Part shown: positions 55,906-64,000 of the stretch, in pieces | Numbering within the stretch: position 1 is the first letter of the stretch | Layout of the letters: every line of letters starts with the position of its first letter | Notes under the pieces: model-generated | What the model saw: only the letters and a program-made list of their open reading frames with translations | Told to the model about the DNA's origin: nothing | Database searches by the model: none | Made by a program: the position numbers and the translations under genes | Assembly (NCBI RefSeq): GCF_030272615.1 | Contig: NC_081406.1 | Coordinates: forward strand, 248,181,218-248,245,217 | Source of the DNA: Cryptomeria japonica | Taxonomy: Eukaryota; Streptophyta; Pinopsida; Cupressales; Cupressaceae | Length of the DNA stretch: 64,000 nt | Reading direction: 5' to 3'

Positions 55906-56740
55906 ATGATGAAGAGGGAAGGTCCAAAGTTTAACAAAGAAAATTTCAGTAAATGGAAAGACAGAATGAAGATATACATCAGAAGCATGGGTGCTCAATG
56001 CTGGAGCTATGTTGAGAATGCCTATGTCTCCCCTACCGGTACTCTCACTGATGACCAAAAGAGAGAGATGCAGGAGAATGGGAAAGTCATGGAAGCCCTA
56101 ATTAGTATTTTATCTGACATTGAGTGTATTGATGTCCAATATAAGGTAAATCCCGAAGAGGTATGGGATACTCTTGAAAATATCTATGGTGGTGATGAGC
56201 ATGTAAAACAAGCTAAGGAAGAAAGCCTTAGAGGGAAGTTTGAAGACATGCGGATGGTTGAAGGTGAGACCATTCAATAGTATGGAATAAGAATGAGAAC
56301 CATTGTTGGAGATATCAAGAGTGCAAGTGGTAAAATGGAAGATTCCACTGTGGTAAGCAAAGTCCTGAGATCCCTATTGCCGATCTATGCAATAAGGGTT
56401 GCTGCTATTCAGGAGCTGAGATCAATAGACAAGACTAAGGTATCCCTAGATGCCATCATTGCAAAGTTGATGGCCTATGAGCTAAATAGTTTTGATGGCA
56501 GTGTTCAAAAGATTGAATCAACTTTTAAAGCTTCTGCTATACCAACCAGAAAAGGAAAGAAGCTAGCACTAGTGGTGAACCAAGACAAAGCAGAGAAATG
56601 GATGATGAGGAGATTCTGATGGCATTTGAAGCTCTCCTTGCCAGGAAACTTCCTAAAGGAACCGAAAAATACAGAGGTAAGCTTCCTTTGAAATTCTTTT
56701 CTTGTAACCGGATAGGACATATTGCTGTAAATTGCCCCAA
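55906..56740 (+). pseudogene. Copia-B Gag
   Basis: ATG 55906. KFNKENFSKWKDRMKIYI, EVWDTLENIYGGDEHVK and VSKVLRSLLPIYAIRVAAI are standard UBN2-type Gag motifs. TAG at 56278 replaces a probable Gln. A frameshift near 56600 leads to the zinc knuckle FFSCNRIGHIAVNC, whose first Cys is now Phe. Gag then runs straight into pol in one frame. Confidence 0.88.
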
Positions 56741-58778
56741 TAGCGACAACAAGGACAAACTGGAAAGGTTCAAGAAATTCAAAGGAGGAAACCGGAGAAA
56801 CTATTTTGTGGCAGTTCATGAAGGTGTCATAGATGAGGAATCAGAGGATGAAGAAAATGAAGATAATGTGTTTGTTGCTATCAAGGAAAATGTGTCAGAC
56901 AAGAAGGCTCTTGTCTCCTAGTTTGATAATTCCAATGAGTGGATCATTGACAGTGGTTGTTCTCACCATATGACTGGTGACCAGAGCAAGTTTCTATCCT
57001 TGGAAGAGTATGATGGTGGTGTGGTTCTCTTTGGGAATGATGCACAATGCATGGTCAAAGGCAGAGGGTCCATCTCTCAGAATGGAAAGAGTAGTGTTGA
57101 CAACGTGTATTGGGTTGATGGTCTCAGACACAATCTTCTAAGTGTTGCCCAGCTGAATGACAGTGGCCTCACCCTAGAATTCAAGAATGGAGTGTGCAAA
57201 ATCAAAGGAAAGAATGGTGAATTGGTGGCCATCGGCATGTAGACTAAAGGTAACCTATTTCAACTAAATGCAAATATAAGTACATGTCTTATGGCTAAAT
57301 TTGATGATAGTTGGATATGGCATAGGAGACTCTCCCATGTAAACTTTGATAGCATTGTGAAGGCTTGTAAGATCAAGGCAATTAGAGGGTTTCCAGTGCT
57401 AAGAAAATTGGATAATACCTTGTGCAGAGAGTGTCAATTGGGGAAAATGTCTTCCTCAACCTTTAAAGGTAAATCTTTCACTGCTGACAATTTGCTTGAT
57501 CTTGTGCATACTGATTTGTGTGGTCCTAAGAAAACTAGGAGTGTGCAAGGTGATAGGTACTTCATGATTCTCATTGATGACTACTCAAGAATTATGTGGG
57601 TCACATTCTTGAAAGATAAGTCTTATGCTTTTGTAAAGTTCAAAGCTTTCAGAGAATTAGTGGAGAAGGAAAGCGATAAAAGGATCAAGTGCCTGAGAAC
57701 TGATCAAGGAGGGGAATTCACTTCCGGTGAATTCAACTACTATGAAGAACATGGCATCAAGAGACAACTGTCTGCCCCCCGAACTCCACAATAGAATGGC
57801 CTAGCAGAGAGGAATAACCGGACTATGGTTGAAGCAACTAGAACCATGTGTATTCAAGGAAAGGTAGCTCACACCATTTGGAGAGAAGCGGTGAGCACTG
57901 CAGTCTATACAATGAACCAGGTACTCATCAAGAAAGGTAAGGATAAAACTCCTTATGAGTATTGGACCAGTAAGACACCTATAGTTAGCTACTTTAGAGT
58001 GTTTGGTAGCAAATGTTACATCAAGAGGAGTGAACACCAGAGAAAATTTGATACGAAATGTGATGAGGGAATATTCCTAGGGTATTCCACCAAGAGAAAA
58101 GCTCTCAAGTGTTTCAATAATAGGACTTGGAGAATCATGGAAAGCATCAATGTAAGAGTTGATGAAACCTCTGAGAAAATGGAGGAAACTAGCAATAAGC
58201 AAGCAGTAAATGAATCTATTGTAACCTTCTAGGTACCGATTGTCAGTCAACCAAGTACCCGTAATAGTGTTCCTACACCGGTATATGTAGATACTGATAC
58301 TGATGGAGATGAGGATGAAGAAGAAAAGCAAGAGGAATCTATCAAGACCATTCCTTGATATGTCAAGTTGAATCATGATCCTAAGCAGATCATAGGAGAT
58401 AAGGATGCAGGAATCCTTGCAAGAAGAAAGGTCAAAGAAAACTCATGTATGATCTCTGAATTTGAGCCCAAATCATTCAAAGAGGCACATAAAGATAAAG
58501 ACTGGATCAAGGCAATGGAAGAGGAACTTGACTAGATAGAGAAAAATGGTACATGGTATTTGGTACCCAGATCGGAGCATAAAAATGTCATTGGTACCAA
58601 ATGGGTCTTCAGAAATAAGTTGAATGAGGATGGCAAAATGATTAGGAACAAAGCCAGATTGGTGTGCAAAGGATATGCCCCAGAAGGAGAAGACTATGCA
58701 GAAACCTTTTCTCCTATAGCCAGATTGGAAGGAGTTCGTATGCTTCTTGCATATCCAACTTTTAAAGGTTTCAAAGTG
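56741..58778 (+). pseudogene. Copia-B Pol: protease, integrase, start of RT (truncated)
   Basis: Single frame with isolated stops. Protease: WIIDSGCSHHMTGD (DSG). Integrase: [27 protein letters not shown] (HHCC), [20 protein letters not shown] and GLAERNNRTMVEATRTM (D, D, E all kept), then the GKDKTPYEYWTSKTP and IFLGYSTKRKALKCF region. RT begins WIKAMEEELD, GTKWVFRNKLNEDGKM and KARLVCKGYAPEGEDYAETF, ending at FKGFKV where QMDVK-type sequence is expected. Stops at 56919, 57240, 57792, 58230 and 58533 are TAG; 58357 is TGA. Confidence 0.9.
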
Positions 58779-60460
58779 TGTGGGGGAAAAAGTGACACTA
58801 AGAGGGCATGCCCTAATCTCACTTTCAACCACACACTTGTGGAATACGAAAGAGCCTAGAGGTATCACACAATTGGCTACTTCTTCTTGTGGAAGAGAGA
58901 GCCACGGGCTACCTATTAGGATTTCTATTCCTTTGTTGAAATTGAAAGATCAAATGATGCAAGTTCAATCCCTAACCCCAAAGTGCAAGTATGAACTAAC
59001 AATGAGATTGCAGAATTGAACTTAAACAATGGAAAGTGGAAAGTTGTAAACACAAGGACAAGACAAGAATGTAAATGCGTACCCGATGTTAAAATCTGAG
59101 TGAAAATGTTCGGGACAGGGGCGCGGGCGCCACTATCCTGATTCTGCCCCTGAAACTGCTCTGGAAACTGCTATTTTGCAAAGTTGTCAAAAATGATGAA
59201 AACTACTGTCAGAAGGACCAGGGCGCCTAGCGCCCCTGTCCCAGGGACCAGGGCACCCAGCGCCCCTGTCCTGGCAGGACCAGGGCGCCCCACGCCCCTG
59301 TCTTGGTCTTTTTCTCTGAGATTTGGTGTGAAGTTCGGTCTCCGTCTGCTTCTTCCGGATCTGTAACTTGCGGCGTCGTCCGAATTCCGAAACCTGCACT
59401 TATATCTGAAAAGGTGTTTGGGCGGCTATATAGGGTTTTGCCTTAGTCAAACCCCCGCTTTGGTGATTTCCACCTCCACGAATAGCCAAGTTGTATTGTA
59501 AAATGTATTGTGTGTGCAGACCTAGTGTGTGTGCAAGGTCCTTAAATGCAAGAAAGCAAACTAGAGCAACCTAGAAAGTAAACCCTAATTGCTTGTAAAT
59601 GATAGTGTAAATGCTCTAAATCAAGATGCAAAGTGATCTAAAGCATGAATAAAGGATATATTGAAGCTTATGCAAAGACATGAAAACAACATGAAATCAT
59701 ACCCAACCCCAAGGGAGGGGTACAAGCCAATCTTCAGTCGGTAATCTCCTATTGTTCTTCAATGTCTCCCAAGCCCTAAATGAATGAAATTGATGAATGC
59801 TTGATGGATGGATGTTGAATGTTATTGAAGTCTTCAAAGATTTTCTCTTTCGCTGCATAGAAGGTCCTTCAAAGCCAAAATTCGGGATCCTTTCAAATGA
59901 AGAAAGAGAGCTCTTATATAGGAAACCCTAGGTCGTAATTTCGTCTTTTGGCCGACCTAGAGATTGAATATCCCGCCAATTTCTTGGGGTTAAGCTTTAT
60001 TTTATGATTGGATCGCGCTCCTAAAATTTCGGGAAAAATGTCCGGGACCATGTGCACTCCGAGCGCCATGGTCCTCTCCGGGCGCCATGGTCCTGACAAC
60101 TTTTCACAAAATTTTCAGGGTCGTCGGATATGATGATTTTAGAGAGAATCCCGAAGTTACAGCTAATTTCAAGATGTTTTGACCCCCAAAATCAAGCCCC
60201 CAAGTTCAAAATAGGACCTAATTAGGGTTTTTGATTAAATGATGTATTGGAAGAATAAAATGAAAGGGGCACACTTTAATGAAAAGGGCCCAACTTTATG
60301 ATATAGGAGATGATAAAATAGGACCTTAGACCTAATTAATTTAATTAATTAAGTGCTAAAGGGGAAATGCAATGCAAAATGCAAAATGCGCCAAGGCGGG
60401 TGCTAAACTAGGTGTGAAATTGTACCACCCTAGCAAGTGCGTACAATTTACGACGCTACA
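58779..60460 (-). repeat. Gypsy-C 3' LTR
   Basis: About 1.68 kb. On the minus strand it starts TGTAGCGTCGTAAATTG, nearly the same first bases as Gypsy-1 LTR, and ends ACTTTTTCCCCCACA. TATA box CCTATATAAGAG at 59922-59911. Three GC-rich ~31-bp units (GGACCAGGGCGCC...GCGCCCCTGTCC on the plus strand) lie at 59217-59305, and the GGACC...GGTCC cassette at 60022-60126. Confidence 0.8.
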
Positions 60461-60480
60461 TTTAGCCCCCACTTTAGCGG
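60461..60480 (-). promoter_or_regulatory. polypurine tract of Gypsy-C
   Basis: The complement of TTTAGCCCCCACTTTAGCGG gives CGCTAAAGTGGGGGCTAAA next to the LTR, 17-18 bases of which equal the Gypsy-1 tract. Confidence 0.85.
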
Positions 60481-62128
60481 TCATATGAACACTACGTGCA
60501 TATGCAAGCTAAAGTATAGAAAAGTAAACATTATTTGAAAAAGGATATATCCATAAGTCTGTCGAACGAAGCCCCCAGCGGTATCTGCAGTACACAGTTA
60601 GGAACCACAACCTACAAAACTACATGTTAGATCACAAAATCACCTAATGCTTACTAAGGAAGGTGATGAAAATTTGAGGGTAGCTATATGCCCCACCCTG
60701 TTTCGGCTTGCTAATTTTAGTGAGTTGAAACAGGGTATCATGTTTACCACTTCGAATTGTTAAAGAAAATTGATGACAAATGCTCACAAGAAGATTTGAT
60801 ATGAGATCAAAAACTAATGGAGAATCATTTGGTAAGAAAGAGGACTAAATCTCAATTCCAACACAACAAAGAGTGTGAGGTTTTTAGAGTTCTCTAACAC
60901 AAGATGAGGGATGTAAATGGAAACAAAATGCAAAGAGAAGAAAAGAAAGGAGAAAAGCATGAATACACACATTGGTGATCCATGAGAAGAATAGTGAGAG
61001 AGAAAAACATGGACTTCTCGCCCCTAGATCTTGTCTAGGTGATCCATGTGAAAAAGGACATGGAAAACTAGCCCCTAGAGTCTGTCTAGGTGATCCATGT
61101 AAGGGAGGAGAGTGAGAAATTCTAGCCTTGTGCCGCTAGTTCCACTCAACCTCGTGCATGTGTGTGTAAGTGAGGTTAGAAGCATCTCATAGGAGTCTAT
61201 GCCCGAGTATGCTACAACTTGTATATGTATAGTACAAAAGCGTGACATCTTGCTCTAAGAGTCTGTGCTCTGGTTCCGAGAATAATCACCTTGCTCAAAA
61301 AGAAAAATGGAGACATCTCGCTCTAAGAGTCTGTGCTCTGGTTCCGAGAATGACCCATTGCTCAAAAAGGTGTAATGTTTATGTCATAAGCAAAGTAGAA
61401 CAAGGATACCTACCTTCATCACAAAAGAAGATACCCCAAAAATGCAACAATGTCATAGATCCAAGCAAGAGAGTTTTTTTACTCTTTAAGCAAGGATAAG
61501 ATAGTTGAAAAGGGACATCTTGTAGTATGTGTAAAGGAGATCCTTAGAGGAGAAGAGATCTTTGTACAAAAGATACCTAGCCCCGAGAGGAATAAGACAA
61601 AGAAGAGAATAAGAATGCAATACTTCCTTCTTTTGCGAGGTGAAAGTGATTCTTAATGAAGGATGACGCTTTTTTTTTTAACCCAATTGGGAGAGTGAAT
61701 TCATTATGGATGTATTTTACCAAGTGCAAAAGAGGTTGTAGTCAAGGACTTACACCTCTTGTAAGAGAGAATCCTTGAACAAACAACAACAAATGCATAC
61801 AAGGAATAACATCAAGTAATAAAGTTCACACCATCCACAAAATAGGAAAAAGTGGATCCTTAGATAAAAATAAGGAAAGATCATTGCCTCCCAAGGATAA
61901 GGAAAATGAGAAGGACTTACACAATCTTCTAGGGAGAGATTTGGACATAAGCAAAAGAAGAGATGTAAGAAATCATTCTTGTCCCCATAGGAACAAGAAA
62001 ATTAGGCTATTATGTTGCTTCAAAAAATATGATTGCACTTGAAATTGTACCATCATGACTGACAATGAGCCCCTAGTAAATGAGCTACCAATGTCACATA
62101 ATGATGAGCAACATAATAGCCATTAATG
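60481..62128 (-). other. Gypsy-C 3' noncoding region
   Basis: About 1.65 kb, purine-rich on the plus strand (many GAAGAAAGG-like words). Short direct repeats occur, e.g. TCTAAGAGTCTGTGCTCTGG near 61255 and 61323, and TAGGTGATCCATGT near 61036 and 61088. No RT, integrase or other domain in any frame. Confidence 0.6.
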
Positions 62129-64000
62129 TTATTTAAAGACATGATAGATTGAATAAGGTATTTGAATATGACATGTTAAATGCTCAACTATAAGTGAGAT
62201 CAAAAACATGTATAAAGTGATAAAAATTGAAGAAGAAAAGTCACAAGAAATCTTAGAAGAGGGATGAGTGTAATTTATTAGAGTCTTATCCCTAGAGGAA
62301 AGGACTTTATGATGAATAGGAGATAAAGATTCATAAGTGGATTTAGAAATTTGAGGGGAGTCATAAAGAGATTTGTTCATTGCCAAGATTTCCTTATGAG
62401 GGGAATGAGAGTTGATAGAAGTAGAAGATGATTTAGTTGAAGTGAGATCATCATCACTACTAAATATAGCATTCACATTGAGAGATGGTCTTTTAGATGC
62501 TTTGGTACGTTTGCAGGGATTATAGCCGAGTCCAAAGGCATAATTGTGAAGATTATTCTCTAGAGGAACTTTTATCCCTTGTTCATGAGCGCCACAACCA
62601 TTTCCATGATACCCATGCTTAGAAAAAATGCGAAAACCACGACCATAATGATCAGCCATTTCAGGAAGAGAAGGTGGTTTTTCATAAGACAAAGAATCAA
62701 ACTCTTCATAATTAGAGGTGTGAGGAGAAGAAGTTTGAGAAGTGGCCACAAAATTATTGCTCATAGGTTCAGGTAAGATTGATTGATTTCTAGTTTCTTC
62801 CTTCTTTTTACCTTTAAGATCTCTAGGAGGAACCCTATACTCACCTACAAAGGTGGGATTAAAGTCAAGAGATCCCCAATCATCATCTGCGAGAACCTTC
62901 TCAGGATCAAAAGCCTTTTTATGCGTATATTCAAGTCGAGAAGGATCTTCTTCAGGAGCTTCAGACTCATCCAAAGAATTTTGATTATCAGAGGGTAAGG
63001 ATTCATCCATAGGTATCTTGTTCAAAGAGTCATTACTAGAAGAGGAAGGCTTAGATGTTTGCAAACAAGCTTGAAAATTAGTATCACCTATCAAGGTATA
63101 TGTCTTATTGTTATAAATAAATTTAACTTGTCTATGCAATGTAGAGGGGACAGCTTGCATACCATGAATCCAAGGTCTCCCTAATAACAAGTTGTATGTT
63201 AGATTTCCCGACATAACATGGATAGGTGTAGGCAAAGTAACAGGCCCCACTGTGATGGGTAAGGTGATAGTACCTAATGAAGTTTTAGCCACATTATCAA
63301 AGCCTCGAATAGGATGAGAATCCGGTTCAATTAAGGATGTATCCACATTCATCTTATGCAAAAGATTAATGCTACACACGTTAAGACCAGAGCCATTATC
63401 TACTAGTGTTCGCCGTATAGCAGTGTCTTTCATGATAATCACAATCATCAAGGGATCATATTGATGTTGGATTTCACTAGTAGGCAACTCATCTTGGGTA
63501 AACACAATTTGAGCTTTAGGATTCATCACAGAGTTAACCAAAGATGCTATATTACTAGATGTATTCGGTGGAGGAACATTCAAATCTTTCAAGGCATCTT
63601 GTAACATTCCATGATGAGCGGAAGAAGTTTGAATCAAATCCCAAAGGGATATCTTATCAGGGGTAGCTTTGAGTTGTTCTATGAGATCATATTCCTTACC
63701 AAGAACTTGTGAAATACGTGGAGCTTGGGGAAGAATAGGTTGGGAAGGAGGAAGTGAAGTTGGGATAACTGGAGGAGGATTAGGTTGCCTATTGTTTCTA
63801 GTATTATAAGTATGGGCAACCGCATGATAACTCTCTCTAGTCAATTGCTTAGCATACTCATAAGGGCTCTTAGAGGAATAACCTCCTTGCACAGTAATAA
63901 CCGGTTTCTTAGGAGTGCAAAAAGAATCATTAGCATAACCACCTTGAACCACTAAGATAGGCTTATTTAAAGGTTGAGAATTTTGAGAAGGACAAGCACC
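62129..64000 (-). CDS. Gypsy-C protease plus G-patch polyprotein, partial, uninterrupted
   Basis: An open frame with no stop from the window edge (64000) to TAA at 62129, at least 623 codons, the longest clean frame here; the true start is outside. The N-terminal part is Pro/Gln/Asn-rich. Protease: IRRTLVDNGSGLNVCSINL, with catalytic Asp but Asn before the Gly, and NLTYNLLLGRPWIHGMQAVP. G-patch: HYGRGFRIFSKHGYHGNGCG, then NYAFGLGYNPCK. The last 40 residues are hydrophobic (FITLYMFLISLIVEHLTCHI), a possible membrane segment. No RT follows. Its intactness suggests a young insertion or selection on a protein used in trans. Confidence 0.8.
   Translation of the reverse strand, partial: GACPSQNSQPLNKPILVVQGGYANDSFCTPKKPVITVQGGYSSKSPYEYAKQLTRESYHAVAHTYNTRNNRQPNPPPVIPTSLPPSQPILPQAPRISQVLGKEYDLIEQLKATPDKISLWDLIQTSSAHHGMLQDALKDLNVPPPNTSSNIASLVNSVMNPKAQIVFTQDELPTSEIQHQYDPLMIVIIMKDTAIRRTLVDNGSGLNVCSINLLHKMNVDTSLIEPDSHPIRGFDNVAKTSLGTITLPITVGPVTLPTPIHVMSGNLTYNLLLGRPWIHGMQAVPSTLHRQVKFIYNNKTYTLIGDTNFQACLQTSKPSSSSNDSLNKIPMDESLPSDNQNSLDESEAPEEDPSRLEYTHKKAFDPEKVLADDDWGSLDFNPTFVGEYRVPPRDLKGKKKEETRNQSILPEPMSNNFVATSQTSSPHTSNYEEFDSLSYEKPPSLPEMADHYGRGFRIFSKHGYHGNGCGAHEQGIKVPLENNLHNYAFGLGYNPCKRTKASKRPSLNVNAIFSSDDDLTSTKSSSTSINSHSPHKEILAMNKSLYDSPQISKSTYESLSPIHHKVLSSRDKTLINYTHPSSKISCDFSSSIFITLYMFLISLIVEHLTCHIQIPYSIYHVFK

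Larger units (their letters stand above)
54352..58778 (+). mobile_element. Copia-B (5' part): LTR, gag, pol to RT
   Basis: Inserted in Gypsy-A LTR at ATTCA (54347-54351, predicted TSD). The 5' LTR runs 54352-55834, the PBS is TTGGTATCAGAGC at 55836-55848, then gag, protease, integrase and the start of RT. RT stops abruptly at 58778 after FKGFKV, where Gypsy-C is inserted. Remaining RT, RNase H and the 3' LTR should lie to the right of the window. Confidence 0.92.
58779..64000 (-). mobile_element. Gypsy-C (3' part), inserted in Copia-B RT
   Basis: Minus strand. LTR at 60460-58779, polypurine tract complement at 60461-60480, 1.65 kb of noncoding DNA, then an open protease/G-patch ORF running off the right edge. 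The exact left end is ambiguous within TGTGTGG (58777, 58779 or 58781). No RT or integrase occurs between the protease ORF and the LTR, so like Gypsy-1 it is probably non-autonomous. Confidence 0.85.

Noticed and set aside
58077-58868. Minus-strand ORFs of 99 and 131 codons
   Set aside because: Antisense shadows of Copia-B integrase/RT.

Overview
The window looks like intergenic DNA from a large-genome land plant. It holds DUF4283-type plant LINEs, Ty3/Gypsy elements with a second RNase H after RT (Tat-like), Ty1/Copia elements primed by initiator tRNA-Met, and CCHC Gag proteins in various stages of decay. Nested LTR elements, AT-rich spacer and missing single-copy genes fit a conifer-like genome, but the species cannot be named from sequence alone. 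I see no tRNA, rRNA, CRISPR or bacterial operon, and no intact host gene.

Layout. 0-3 kb: GATATC-type palindromic repeats flanking a (GA)n tract and a ~100-bp satellite. 3.0-9.0 kb: a decayed L1-type LINE on the minus strand whose RT core is deleted. 9.3-17.4 kb: a complete Gypsy-type element (here Gypsy-1) with two LTRs and target-site duplication (TSD) ATAAG, encoding Gag and protease but no RT or integrase. 18.5-20.6 kb: a complete 2.1-kb gag-only Copia derivative (TR-GAG type) with TSD ATAAC. 21.4-23.5 kb: a second LINE remnant with ORF1 only. 23.5-27.1 kb: AT-rich spacer with two promoter-like patches and a (TACA)n microsatellite. 27.1-28.6 kb: a ~138-bp satellite built on long palindromes, followed by a 0.76-kb inverted duplication of a DRM-like DNA methyltransferase gene fragment. 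29.9-32.1 kb: a multi-exon pseudogene of unknown family with a tandem exon-pair duplication. 33.8-36.3 kb (minus): a spliced pseudogene of an uncharacterised family with a possible DDE-like catalytic pattern.

From 37.7 kb to the right edge the sequence is a four-level nest. Copia-D (minus) has a 3' LTR at 37662-38428 and carries a long unknown ORF where pol should be. Its gag is interrupted at 42592 by Gypsy-A (plus, Tat-like, full gag-pol, many stops). The 3' LTR of Gypsy-A is interrupted at 54351 by Copia-B (plus, gag-pol into RT). Copia-B RT is interrupted at about 58779 by Gypsy-C (minus; 3' LTR plus an open protease/G-patch ORF running off the window). All four continue past 64000.

Most interesting items: (i) the DRM-like hairpin embedded in a satellite; (ii) the DDE-like spliced family and the neighbouring exon-duplicated gene; (iii) several LTR elements that keep gag or protease but have lost or replaced pol; (iv) a ~100-bp leader/LTR cassette with a quasi-palindromic GGACC...GGTCC core shared by Gypsy-1 and Gypsy-C. 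Family assignments rest on motifs read by eye; no database search was run.
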